The position numbers and the translations under genes were made by a program. From the NCBI GenBank assembly GCA_023078685.1, contig JALGAS010000004.1, forward strand, positions 3,286,001 through 3,350,000: 64,000 nucleotides of DNA. Direction: 5' to 3'. Below, one piece after another: positions 53,308 to 64,000 of this stretch; positions within the stretch are counted from its first letter, which is position 1, and every line of letters starts with the position of its first letter. A model generated the notes under the pieces. It was not told the origin of the DNA. It did not search any database and saw nothing but the letters and a program-made list of their open reading frames with translations. Origin of the DNA: Neopestalotiopsis rosae (Eukaryota; Ascomycota; Sordariomycetes; Amphisphaeriales; Sporocadaceae).

Positions 53308-55496
53308 GTTGTCTGGATCTGGCTTGTGGAAAATATCCTTCTCTACGACTTGACTGCTCCATTTTACGGCAGAGACACTCTCATATTTAAGTCCTTACCT
53401 TTACCTTAGGGACGGCTTACTCCTGTGTTCACCCAGCTGGGCAGCAGAATATTGCGTAAGAGTTTGCTAAGAAACGAGGAAGCGAGGCATGGAGGCATAA
53501 TGGTTTGTCTTCTGCGCCATGCCCTAAACAGTATATTCCGCTCGAGACTGGACTATAATCAGCATTGGCTGAAGCCTGGGTGGTACATGGCACTAGGACT
53601 TTTCCACAAGAACTGAGCCACGGTTGATTCCTTAGTGCTTGAGGTAGAATTCATGAATCAAAAACGACATGACTGAGGTTCGTAGGCTTTACAGTTAAAT
53701 AAACATGATCTGGGGAGCATAAGGTTCTCTGCAAAGCAAGGCCAAGATTACCATTGCATTCTGATACCTTTAGGAACGAACTGCCTGGTCAAGCGTGACT
53801 CCATCATTTGGAACGGAATAATTGGATTCGGGTTCACCTTTATGAGATATTTACTTCTCGAAAGCGTGTCAAGCTCTGTTGTCGAGGGCATCTCGCGAAG
53901 GCACCACATCGTGAAGGTTTGAGCTAAAGCAATATTGACCGGTATTGTTCCCAAATCGACTCTGTTTTACCGATGCTGTGAGCGGTGAAGTGCTCCAAGT
54001 GCTACACAAGCATTTCCGAGAAGCCGCGTGTGTCAATTCCGATTGGCTGCGTCCGGATCTTCGGGGTCTGACGTGCTCGTCTTAAATCCGGTCTTCCGAT
54101 TACAAGAGCTTTGATTGGTGACAAGCTCCTCAGAGTGGGGGGCGGATGGGCTCAATTTCTAACGTTTTGCTGCCAGAAGAATAGAAAGTCTCTAAAACAT
54201 GGATCTCCTGAATCTCCGGTGGGAAATAGCCGCAGCTTGATACAAAAACCGACGATTTCTTCGGAATTCTAGAAATAGACCAATGTTTTTTTTTAAGAAG
54301 CCAACCACTGTAACGACTCGTTAATCCTATGATCCCCATCATACCAACTATTCGCGTTGCACAATGCATGTGCACAGTTGTGTTTGACTACGACCTAAAC
54401 AACGACGCACCGGTCGTCTTGCAACAATTCTTATGGCTCTTCCAATGTTTGATCCATTTGTGCACATTTGCTCCGATACCATCATTATGTGTCATTTGAG
54501 CATCGGTGTTCTAGATCTTTTTTGCGCTTGAATTTAGGCTCTCTCAAATGCCCAAACGTAGGACATTTTCGCTTCAGGCACTCACGTGCAGCATTTAGCG
54601 AGCAACGGATTTACAGCATGCCGTTTGGGTCTACAGCGCCAAAAAATCTCTCCACGGAGGTGCCCTTAGGGCTATGTGGAGGCACCATACGATTGACAGA
54701 GCTATTGCATTTAGCCTTTTGGCTCAACATGTTTGCCAGGGCTGACTTATTGCTGGCGATTCCGAAAACATGAGACAATGTGCTTTGGGACATTCTGTAT
54801 CGATTCCTTTCAGTTTGATGTTCATGTCGTAGGAAAGTAGGTGCTTGTGACACTTTACGAGCGCCACAGGAAGCGATCGCGTATCCGTACTCTGTGCCAG
54901 CTTGTCAATCCATCCGCCATGGCGCCGCACCAACTTTTGCAGCGGCCAACGTGGCTTGGGTGATGTTATACTTCTGAAATGCTCATTCATTCTCGTCTTG
55001 GGTGAATTGAATTGTGACGGGATGGCTTCAGCTGCTGCCAGCAGAGACCTTCTGAGGATGACGGGATCTGAGCCATAGTGCGATGCGTGCCCCGACATGT
55101 TCTGGTTTAGTGGGTTCTAGGTATAATGCGGGGAGAGCGCAGTCCTTGTGTGGGGATCCCGTTCCCCGATGTCTTGGCTATAACAATGGCTCTACCTGTC
55201 CTCCACTCGGATATTCTGCATTTGCTACTAGGTACTACTTCCATTTCTCCCCGTGGGGAACTGGGGTAAGGCATATCCATAGTTCTTGTCGATTGATCAA
55301 TGAGCGAATCAGGAGTATTCATGCACGCATTGATGGCAAGTTTACGATAGGCCAATGGCCAGTATGAATCCCATCATATATTGCCTGTCGAATGCAATCT
55401 TGAATGTTGGCATAATCTACAAGCCTGAGGCTGATTAGTTGACTCATTGTAGACGCACATTTTGAACACCTTCCTGGGAAATCGTTTTGATCCGCC
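53308..55496. other. 2.2-kb spacer, no gene recognised
   Basis: Short frames only. It holds the divergent promoters of the ATPase (leftward) and of the MFS carrier (rightward). Confidence 0.45.
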
Positions 55497-57288
55497 ATGG
55501 ATGCAGTCAAGTCCGCAAATATGGTTCATACCGATGTAGAGCATCTGGAGATGAAGACTGGCCCGGCGCCAGAACCCGTCGGAACTGTCAAGCTCCTCGA
55601 ACAAGGCGATATTATCCTCATCCCGACACCGACCAACGAGCCTCGCGATCCTCTCAATCTTTCGAATTGGCGCAAGATTAACATTGTCTGCAATGTCTCC
55701 ATCTTTGCAGCCACAGCCACCCTCATGGCGTCCTCTTTCGGGGCTATACTACCCATCGTCACTGCCGAGTACAATGGTGATCCACGAGTCAATGATCTTG
55801 TCACCCTGCCAGCCTTGTTTATTGGTATTGGAAACTTTATTTTTGTTCCCGTATCTCATGCTATTGGTCGACGTGCAACATATTTGTTTTCCCTGACCAT
55901 GCTCGTGGCTTGCTCCGTCTGGTGTGCTTGCAGCAAAAGTCTGGAATCTCACATCGCCGGTCGAGTCATCCTCAGTCTTGCCGCTGGACAAGCTGAGGCG
56001 CTGTGTCCGATCATGATTCAGGTACGCATTTCACAAATTGCATCCGCATTTGTTACATCGGTGCATAGTCGACAGAACATTGACGCCCCAACTACAGGAG
56101 GTCTATTTTCTGCACCAGAGGGGCACGAAGATTGCAATTTTCTGTGCTTTCCAGACACTGGGCACCGCCGTATTGACTGTGGCAAGTTCTTATCTCGCTG
56201 CCAACATAGGTTGGCGCTGGTGGTATGGAGTCTTTGCGTGCATCGCCTTTACCTGCTGGCTCAATGCTGTCTTTCTCGTCCCTGAGACAAAATTTGCGAG
56301 AACGGTCAGCGCTCAAGGTAACATCTACTCAAACATCTTGATTGCGGAGAAGTGAATTATCCGACTGACGGTGACTCACAGCCGGCCTGGGCCACGAGGA
56401 TGCGCTGGGACTCGGCCCTCTCCGACCTGTCACGTCCAATGCCCGACCCCCAATCGACCATGCCAACTACAAACCCAGAACATGGCGCCATGACATGGCT
56501 CTCTTCCACGGGAAGCCCAACTGGTCAGAAGCTGTTGCGTGTTGGAAGCAGATGGCACAAGTTATCTGTTTTCCCAACGTGTTTTGGTTGGTTCTTTGTA
56601 GCGGCGCCTTCCTTGGTGTGTTCGTCATGTTTGGCGCCGTGTTCGCATCAGTCCTTGTGTCGCCACCCTACAACTTTGAGTATGAATGGATCGGGTTCGT
56701 TTTTGCGGGACAAATCGTTGTCTCAATGGTTGTAATTCCAGCCCAGGGCTGGTTGAGCGACTGGCTCGTCAAATTGCTTGGGAAACGCAATGGCGGACTC
56801 GCTGAGGTAAGCCGCATTGGATGGAAACTTCTGACCCTTCTGCTAATGCTGATACCTCGAAGCCCGAAACACGACTCATTCCGCTGGTGATACCGTTCAT
56901 CGTAGCCATCACCAGCACAGTGATATTCGGACGAGCATGCCAAAAACCTCAAGACTGGAATTGGTCGGCAATTGTCGTGTCATTTAATGTAGAGTTCTAC
57001 GGCTTCGTCGGCGTAGTAGTTGCCTCATTCACCTATGTGATTGATAGCTACCCGGCTCGTAGCGATGCAGCATTGGTCGTTCTGTGTTTTGCGCGCGGTG
57101 TCATTTCATTCGCTCTCTCTTACGGGTCACTGAGCTTCCTGGGGGTCAAGAGCACGAAGTATGCTCTTGTATTTGACACCAGCGCTATCATCATTGGTGC
57201 ATTGGGGCTGATCGGCATTTTCGTCTACATTTGGGGAAAGAGAATTCGGCAGTTCACGCAGCGATGGGCAGTTGCCAAGAAGGCATAA
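55497..57288 (+). CDS. MFS transporter, drug:H+ antiporter-like
   Basis: Four exons, 55497-56021, 56098-56317, 56382-56806 and 56863-57288; introns GTACGC..CAG, GTAACA..CAG and GTAAGC..AAG, phases consistent; 531 residues. The N-terminal 'NEPRDPLNLSNWRKINIV' is the typical entry of fungal DHA1-type carriers. Helices follow, with 'HAIGRRATYLF' as the loop 2-3 motif and 'SHIAGRVILSLAAGQAEAL' in helix 4. The long central loop ('PRTWRHDMALFHGKPNW') and 12 predicted helices fit the family. It works at the plasma membrane; substrate unknown, possibly a drug, a siderophore or a small metabolite. It stands alone, with no enzyme partner on the same strand. Confidence 0.93.
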
Positions 57289-57603
57289 GGTGAGCCATGG
57301 TCTACTCGCCCAGTGCCGTCAAGACCAACAACGATTAACTCATATGCGAGCTGAGAGACCCAGACTAGGTACCCGGTATCTCTTTTGGCACTCGACCGTA
57401 TCCATATGCCTCGTGTCCCGTCTTTCTAACGGTCCAAGGGAATGAGGTTGTAGGCCTGCCAAGATATCATGTAGTATAGAGAGCATCAATAACACTTGAA
57501 AGACTGAGAAGTGCAGCAAGTAGAGAGGGCCACATTGATGCAACTATAGAGATACGCAACACAGCAACATCTGTTAAGGCTCTCGCCGGTGCGTCATCAC
57601 TTC
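57289..57603. other. convergent intergenic region
   Basis: 3' ends of the MFS gene (+) and of the rhodopsin-domain gene (-). Nothing else was recognised. Confidence 0.4.
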
Positions 57604-59092
57604 TTAGGTCGTTGCAGTCTGTACGGTCCGAGTGGCTGTGTGCGTACAGTCCTGTAATTCGAGCGCGTCTCCTTTGTGCCGCGTTGTCGTTGTGGTCGTG
57701 TCAGTTGAGTCAGTATCTGTGTTTTCAAGATAGTCAAGTGGGCCTTCTCCTATCAAGTCCGTGTACTTCAGGGCGTTTTGACGGCCTCCGTGTGGCGATA
57801 CCTGACCAAAAGTAACAATGCTCTTCCAAGTACGAGGTGAGTAGCGTCTGTGTTGGGAAGAGGCCGTGTTCGTTCCGAACCCGCTGTGGCTCTGTACTAT
57901 ACGGAACACTGGTACCAACGTCGGCAGGCAAGCTGCAATTATGGCTACGCCTAGTTCGATCATGGTAAACACACCAGATACCACAAAATCCTCTATATGT
58001 ACCAGTCGAGCATTAGCCAGCGATTCTCTCCCAAAGCCTACTGTAACGCCTGCAACTTACGTGTCACGTTCTGCCCCTGCGTAATGTAGAGATTCCAGCT
58101 TGTGACCGACCTCGCAATACTGGCAACAAGTACGCTAAAGATGAAGAAATATCGGTGAGTAATGGTGTTTAACTCTAGGAACAGACAACGAAATGGATAA
58201 TTGCTTCCTTGACAATCGGTGAAAAGCGCTTCGACTGGTATATACGGGAGATGCGGACTTACATTCCTCCTAGAAGAAACAAACTTCCAATAGCAGCTTT
58301 CCTGCGCATCGACATGCGTAAGGAAAGAACCTCGTGGACGGGCAGTGCGAGTATGGCAGCATCGAGCACACAATTAGGAATGCTATTGCCGACATAAAAT
58401 ATCATCCCAACGGAGCAAGTCCCGTTAAGGGTCTTGTCCCATTGATAGGCAACAGGCCAGCACTGGAATATAGTCACTAGATCGATCGCGATGGTCCAAG
58501 CAATAGCCGCAGATCCGAGAATGTACGCCCCCAGTTGGACCGTCCGCGTTGGAAATATGCGCCAGTACAAGGCTAGGACCGCGAGTTTTATGAGGGAAGA
58601 ACCAATGTCATACGCAAGACATATGGCGAAAAGACACTGCAAGAGATTGCTTAGCACTGGGGCGACTCCCAATGAAGTAATAAAACAGGGCCTGTTACCT
58701 TGAGAAAGTTCTCAAGTCCGGTCTCTCGCTCTTGGAGAACAATAGCCACAGGCTTTCCTAGGCCGCCTTTGAAAATGGCTGTAGAAGATGTTGCCTCAGT
58801 TCAAGCATGATGCTAACTGACATGTAGTGGGAAGTGTCTTACCGAGGATGCCTATTATTGTTATGATCACTTGCACCACCTTGTCTTGCCATTAGTATCA
58901 TAGGGTTTCCGAGTTCCGAATTCAGCTTACCACAGAGGCCACCGTCAACCAATCGTCCAGCCCAAGGGCTACATGTTTGAGTTTTCTGGCCCATAAGCGC
59001 AGCGCTACGAATATGGCGGCAAGGACCGTAAAGACTATCGTAGGAATGAGGAACACGTTTGACCTATCTGTATAGGCGATAGTGTCTGCCAT
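57604..59092 (-). CDS. rhodopsin-domain (SAT4-type) integral membrane protein
   Basis: Six exons, 59092-58931, 58879-58843, 58778-58699, 58636-58263, 58134-58061 and 57992-57604; every junction keeps phase; 371 residues. Family landmarks: 'TIVFTVLAAIFVALRLWAR', 'LGLDDWLTVAS', 'CLAYDIGSSLIKLAVLALYWRIFP', 'CWPVAYQWDKTLNGTC', 'SIPNCVLDAAILALPVHEV' and 'IELGVAIIAACLPTLVPVF'. Seven membrane helices with Cys residues on the outer loops are usual. The C-terminal tail contains a Thr/Asp-rich run ('TDTDSTDTTTTTTRHKG'). Such proteins are common in filamentous fungi; some are PTH11-like surface sensors, but the CFEM domain is absent here. Function unknown. Confidence 0.92.
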
Positions 59093-60351
59093 TGGGTGCC
59101 GGGGCACGGATCGATTCCCGTGTTTGTGGGTGACAAGACCAAGACACAAAAGTATCGCGAGGAAGGAATTGCGCAGCTAGTAGGGACAGGAAAGAGGAGG
59201 ATTGATGTCACATTTCAAGCGTGGTGGGAGACTGTTGGGGCCTACAAATCTTGTATTCCCTGCACAAACATCAGAGCCATTCTGTAACCAACATGCCTTG
59301 TGAAATGACCAATTCTTGTCCAGCAAACCATTCTTTTGGCCCTGCTGTGAAAGTCAATTGTGAGCTACCACAACAATCGATACAGCATTTCGTTCCACCG
59401 TATCCTCGCTCCTCGTTTCAGCCATAGGTCTATGATGGTGTCGCTGTACGGGTACAGATTGATTCTATTCGGGTATTCAATCACAGATATTGAAAGAGAG
59501 ACAGGTAGCGAATCTGTGTTTTAGACTTTTGCCAGATTTACATGATTACAGTGAGCGCAGAGTGGGGAGCGGCCTGATGCCGGAATCCTACAAAAAGTGT
59601 CCTGCACCCAATTTTGGCGGCCTTCACAAGCAGTGCTTGCTCTACCCCACAGAGCTCCGCAGCGGCAACCTACGAAGATTATGTCGGTCAATCGTAATGG
59701 TTAGCTGGCCGGCTGAGCCACCAACACGCATCCGACCGGGGACATGGACTTCGCGGCCGTCGCCATGGGTCATATGTAGTACTATGTAGAAGATACGATT
59801 AGAGATATTTCTGGGCTAAATGGTCACAAATGTTTGAGAAAAAGCTCGAGAAGTTGGTACACAGGCGACGGGCCGTCATTTGCCACACTTCCAGTCCTAA
59901 CACGTATCTCTTCAGACAACACCAAGCGTATTGTCGATAGGCTTTGGTCTGCTGGTTGTTTGGTTGTCCCGATAGTTCGGTTCGGACCGACTCGGATGGG
60001 GTCCCGCGTTCCTTGCTGATGCACAGCAGTGGGGAAACTCATTTATGCTGGCAATGTTGAATGCATGAACGTTGCTCGCAATCCACGAAACCATGGCAAT
60101 TCATCACACAAGCCTGCCATGAACCAATCGAACCACTGACAGTCACATTATGCCAACGCAAGAGCGTCAACCCTTCCCTGACCCCTGGACCCGAAGAGCG
60201 ATTTGATAACAGTGCAGGATGGGAAACCTGCTCGTCGACGTTCCATCTATGCGCTCAGTCAATCCTCGCATGCTTTGAGACTGATCCAACATACCACTCA
60301 CCTCCTGGGTCCAAAGTGTTGCATATTTTCCAGATCGGTCGCTCGATTGAC
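59093..60351. other. spacer, no gene recognised
   Basis: Short frames only. It holds divergent 5' regions of the rhodopsin-domain gene and of the alpha/beta hydrolase. Confidence 0.42.
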
Positions 60352-61182
60352 ATGGCCTCCGCATCGTTGAAACCAGCCATATTACTGGTGCAGGGCATAT
60401 GTCATACAGTCGCCTGCTTCGACGACATCAAGAAACGATTTGAGGCTCTATCATATGATGTTTTCTGCACCGAACTACCTAGTGTCGGTGACGCGAGCAA
60501 ATCGCATACTGACGACAGAGACGCCCTCTTCCAGTTGATCGAGCCGCAACTCGACCAAGGCAGGGAATTTGTCGTGCTGGCGCACTCGTACGGGTCTATT
60601 CCTGGTGCGGCGGCATGTGAGAGCCAAACGGTTCAGGAACGTAAAGCAGCTGGCAAGAAGGGTGGCATCCGACTCTTAATCATGGTCAGTTGCGGAGCCG
60701 TTGTGAAGAAAGGCCAGACCATGCTTGGTGAGGCGGGAGGAGCGTATCCGCCCTACCTTATGCCTAAAGACGATGACAAGACGGTATGCAGTAGCCCTAA
60801 TAGTTCCAAAAGGCCCATGGAATGCTGACAAATGATTCTGAAGGATGCCCTGGCACATCCGACCCCGGTCTCTCGCAATTTCTTCTACTCCGATCTGCCG
60901 GAAGACCAAGCAGCATACTACACCACGCTGCTGAAACCGCAGTCTATTGCATCCTGTGAGGAGCCAGTCGGGTTCGGCGCTGCTGAGCTTGGAGTCCCCG
61001 TGTACTACCTACTGTGCGAGAACGATCAGGCGCTGCCCGCCTTTGTCCAGCAGCGGGCATGCGATGGACTCCCCAATCTGAAGCGGAAATTGACCTGGGC
61101 GTCTGGCCATTTTCCGTTTCTTACCGAGCCTGGGCGATTTGTCCGGGAGATGGTGGGCATCATTGAGTCAGAAATCCCATAA
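60352..61182 (+). CDS. alpha/beta hydrolase
   Basis: Two exons, 60352-60783 and 60844-61182, with a 60-nt phase-0 intron (GTATGC..AAG); 256 residues. Catalytic triad: Ser79 in 'VLAHSYGSIPG', Asp205 in 'YLLCENDQALP' and His233 in 'WASGHFPFLTEP'. 'LLVQGICHTVACFDDIKKRF' is the oxyanion/H-x-x region. The family is the AB hydrolase 6/12 group (esterases or salicylate-binding-protein-like), acting on small esters or C-C bonds. No signal peptide, so cytosolic. The ATG at 60352 is chosen because the fold begins directly after it; the longer frame upstream lacks conserved residues. It converges with the dioxygenase. Confidence 0.9.
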
Positions 61183-61360
61183 GTTTATCACATTACAGCT
61201 TCTTCGGTACTGGTACGGTTTTCAGGCCATAAAAGAACGTTCCTACGTTTTGTTCTACGGATGGCTACCTATGGAATAGCTATTGCATACTATGTAACGA
61301 ATGTCCATTTTTGAAAATATCTTACAGTAGATATCAACCTTACTATCAACTGAGAACCTT

Positions 61361-62296
61361 TCAATCGTACTTTTCCACACCCGCGAGTCGCAGTAGCTTC
61401 TGCGTCAGCTCGGGCTTCTCAAGCGGTTCGTCCCTCTCGCACGGGTCAACCACGCCGTCAATCTTGGCCTTGCCGTGTGAGAAGAGATTGCAGTGAGGCC
61501 AGTGGGTTGTCGCCTCCCAGCGCTTGAAGATTTCAATCTTCTTCTGGCGGTCCTCCTCCAACATGAAGGATGCCGGAGTGAAGCAGGCGTAGATGATGGT
61601 CCTGATAGTGTCCGACTCGGGGAACGCCGCATAGTGCATGCTTCGGCTGTCCCACAGGATCAAGTCGCCGGGCTCGGCGCAGACCTTGACGATCTCGCAT
61701 CCTTGTTCCTTGTACCAGTGGACATGGTGATCCTTGAAAGGATAAAAGTCATAGTGCTTGGCACTGATTCCCTGAGTTCTATCGGGAAGGTTGAGTGAAA
61801 AGAATTTGTCAAACAATTTGGATGACCCCTTCATGAGAACCAGACCACCATCCTTGAGTCCAGCATCGGAAAGGTTGATGATGCCCTGTACGCAGGAGAG
61901 GCCCTTGCGCTCTGGAGCTTGGTCGACGTGTGGCCAAGGGGACCAGCTGACGTCCTTGCGGCCTGGGAATGTGATGTTGACCGTGTCATAGGAAACAACG
62001 AGCTTTACAGTTCCCCAGATCTTCTCGAACGCATCCAGAACTCCCGGCTCCCGTCGCGCATCCCAGACGTACTTCTCGTGAGCGGCGCAGTAATTGAGAT
62101 ACATGCCGGCCTTGAAGCTCTGGGGGAGATGATCCTGTGTCCAGGTTGATCGGTCGTCGAGATCGAGACCCTTGTCGAAGCTCGTGATCCACTTCAATGC
62201 CTTGTTACGGCTGGGAGCCCTCGGCATAGGCGTGATCATGACGGACTGGGGTCCAGAGCCACGGTGACCTTTGAAAGGCTTCATACCCAGAAGCAT
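61361..62296 (-). CDS. phytanoyl-CoA dioxygenase (PhyH)-like Fe(II)/2-oxoglutarate oxygenase
   Basis: Open frame of 311 residues from the ATG at 62296; 62284 is an alternative start. Metal-binding facial triad: H123-x-D125 in 'WSPWPHVDQAP' and His221 in 'SRSMHYAAFPESDTIR', with Arg232 placed to bind 2-oxoglutarate. 'GLKDGGLVLMKGSSKLF' and 'GDLILWDSRSMHYA' are typical of the jelly-roll core. Such fungal enzymes hydroxylate fatty-acyl or secondary-metabolite substrates. The first 92 nt overlap, in another frame, the end of the regulator gene upstream on the same strand. A candidate intron (donor GTAAAG at about 62332, acceptor AAAG at about 62266) would join the regulator frame to 'HRGSGPQSVMITPMP' in phase, so a fused transcript is possible. 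Confidence 0.9.
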   Translation of the reverse strand: MLLGMKPFKGHRGSGPQSVMITPMPRAPSRNKALKWITSFDKGLDLDDRSTWTQDHLPQSFKAGMYLNYCAAHEKYVWDARREPGVLDAFEKIWGTVKLVVSYDTVNITFPGRKDVSWSPWPHVDQAPERKGLSCVQGIINLSDAGLKDGGLVLMKGSSKLFDKFFSLNLPDRTQGISAKHYDFYPFKDHHVHWYKEQGCEIVKVCAEPGDLILWDSRSMHYAAFPESDTIRTIIYACFTPASFMLEEDRQKKIEIFKRWEATTHWPHCNLFSHGKAKIDGVVDPCERDEPLEKPELTQKLLRLAGVEKYD

Positions 62297-63329
62297 CGAT
62301 CATGGTGTGGGTTCCAGTCAACTGCAGCCCTTTACTGCCAGCCTCCATCAGATTGGGGCGGTCATTCGCCTCGGGTGCCAGCTCGACCATTGGCATCTTA
62401 TCAGACTTGTTTGGCAGCACCATTTCAAAGTTAAGATTACCAAAGTTTTCATCGAAATGGAAGTCGAGATTGTTCTCAAAATTGAAAGTGTCAATGGGCG
62501 AGTTGAAAAAGTCCCAGCCCATTTCTGCTGTATACATACCATCTGTAGCATCTACGTGCATTTCATCTTGGCTCTCAAGCATGGACGTGAATGCCTCGTG
62601 GGAGGTGTCCTCCGGTACACCTGCAGGCCGAGGCGACTTTTGCAAGTAATCATGCCCGGTATGTCGTGATGGCACAGTCGCAGTGCCGCGATCTCCTCGT
62701 CCTTGCTCGGATGTGACGGGAAGGGGAGGGACCGCTGGCTCCGGCGCCCCACCGAATTCGGATCCGGACTGGCCGGCCTCTGTTCGCGAGCTTTTGGTGG
62801 ACGAGCTGACTATACAAGATACACCACGTCTGATGCATCGCTGGCATGACCTGCGATTATTGCATTTCGTCTTGGATCTTATGCAAGCATCACATGCCTG
62901 AATAGTTCGGTCTGAGCCACTGGCTCCTTTTCCATCATCTCCATCATGGTTGGCCAGATGTCGAGTAAGCAAGTCTCTGATTTCTGTAAATCAGCAGCAG
63001 TCCATCAAGAACATTTTACACCATGATAGGAACTAGTGAAGATTGGTAGCACACTTTCGATTGAATCTACGTCCACATAGCGAACAGCCGTATTGGCGGG
63101 CGTTCTCATCTAAGCACATACAAACTTGTTAGTCAATGTACTGAGGAGAATCGACAGAGTGACCCTTACGAGATGCTAGATGTCGCTTCAGGTAGTCGGC
63201 ACGTTCATAGTGGTTCGAACATATTGGACAGACGTGGTTGAGATTGGCCAGAGCAACAAATGCAGGACCTGACTGGCCGTTGTCTGCCTCAGGCACATCC
63301 GTCTGGCCAGCAGTGGATTGGTCGATCAT
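62205..63329 (-). CDS. transcription factor with two C2H2 fingers and a Zn2Cys6 cluster
   Basis: Three exons, 63329-63170, 63109-63055 and 62976-62205; splicing rebuilds the motifs exactly, which supports the model; 328 residues if the stop at 62205 is used. Finger 1: C34, C37, H50, H54, where H54 is created at the first junction. Finger 2: C62, C65, H78, H82, across the second junction ('CGRRFNRKDLLTRHLANH'). Zn2Cys6 cluster: C100, C103, C110, C116, C119, C126. This C2H2 plus C6 architecture is known in filamentous fungi. An acidic, Asn/Phe-rich region follows ('NFENNLDFHFDENFGNLNF'), resembling an activation domain. The usual long fungal transcription-factor domain is missing. Its 3' end overlaps the dioxygenase start, so truncation, fusion or an unresolved intron are all possible. 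Confidence 0.85.
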
Positions 63330-64000
63330 CTCGTAGGACGAATTGCGGGAGGGCCATACGGGCAAGGAAGGAGCCAGGAGATTCGGAACACAGCGGGCTT
63401 GCCAAATCCAAGTTCTCAATGACTTGCAAAGGCCCAGACGATAGCGCAACAATGCTGACACGGGTAGACAGAAAGCTGTTGAAGTGGGCAGAGAAGTGGG
63501 CAGGACAAGTACCCAGATAACTGAGATCTCGCCGTCGCGGAATGTGTGGGCAATGACTGGTAATCATCGGGATCTCCACATTCCCCACGGGGCTCGGGGG
63601 AGTAGTGATAAAGAGGGGACTTCGGAAAGGGTGGGCAGGCGAGTTCTTTTAGGGCAAAATCGGCGCCGCGAGATACTCAATTGTCCTTAGACCCTACGCA
63701 GAGCCGTGTGTATACAGCAGTGGCGCATTCTGAGAACAATACTTCACGTTGCTGTAACAATGATGATATCCGAGATCTTGACCTAATGGCCCGTCTTTTA
63801 TACATGTGAGACAAGTAGTTGTAGAACATGACTCAAGAACTACCGGCGCCTATACCAAAGGTGATCCCAACCAAGTTTATGCCGTGATAACACAAAACAT
63901 TACACTTTGAATATCGTCAAAGGCTCTCGCTTCACAAAGTACACAATTCGTGAAGCCGACCAAATTGAGTATGCCTCAGCCAACCGGCCTCGCACCAGTT
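63330..64000. other. upstream region of the C2H2-Zn2Cys6 gene
   Basis: No gene recognised. The minus-strand frame continues upstream of the chosen ATG to about 63461 without conserved sequence. The window ends here. Confidence 0.4.

Overview
The window looks like nuclear DNA of a filamentous ascomycete (Pezizomycotina). Nearly all genes are either intronless or split by 50-100 nt GT..AG introns with CTAAC/CTGAC-like branch sites. The gene families (HET-domain proteins, Zn2Cys6 regulators, SAT4-type rhodopsin-domain membrane proteins, MCT-like and drug-type MFS carriers, CYP65-like P450, tannase, secreted tyrosinase) are typical of such fungi. Two tRNA genes are eukaryotic: an initiator tRNA-Met and an intron-bearing tRNA-Glu. 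No polyketide synthase, NRPS or terpene synthase core is present, and no CRISPR array. All gene models below were spliced by eye and checked for phase.

Layout. 1-8.0 kb: two HET-domain genes and tRNA-iMet in otherwise gene-poor DNA. 8.4-13.6 kb: a compact block of tannase, Zn2Cys6 regulator and MCT-type transporter, which looks like a small ester-catabolism unit. 15.0-22.3 kb: secreted tyrosinase, Zn2Cys6 regulator, alcohol-acetyltransferase-like enzyme and S9 peptidase. 22.9-24.5 kb: tRNA-Glu and a secreted Thr-rich protein with a Cys-rich end. 26-28 kb: a short conserved-looking protein of unknown role and a SprT-like putative metallopeptidase. 28.7-34.1 kb: a 303-residue protein of unknown function divergent from a 1291-residue TPR-CHAT (caspase-like) protein. 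34.9-38.2 kb: secreted phosphorylcholine-phosphatase-like HAD enzyme and a P450.

38.2-48.8 kb is sparser: a rhodopsin-domain protein, a fungal transcription-factor-domain protein with no visible zinc cluster, a long empty stretch and a secreted kelch protein. 49.0-49.8 kb holds broken, inverted and partly duplicated pieces of a UPF1-like helicase. 50.0-53.3 kb is a type IIC P-type ATPase. 55.5-64 kb: an MFS carrier, a second rhodopsin-domain protein, an alpha/beta hydrolase, a phytanoyl-CoA-dioxygenase-like enzyme and a regulator with two C2H2 fingers plus a Zn2Cys6 cluster.

The two observations I rate highest are the divergent pair formed by the TPR-CHAT protein and its unknown partner (possible protease/effector immune module), and the overlap, possibly a splice-mediated fusion, between the C2H2-Zn2Cys6 regulator and the dioxygenase at the right end.
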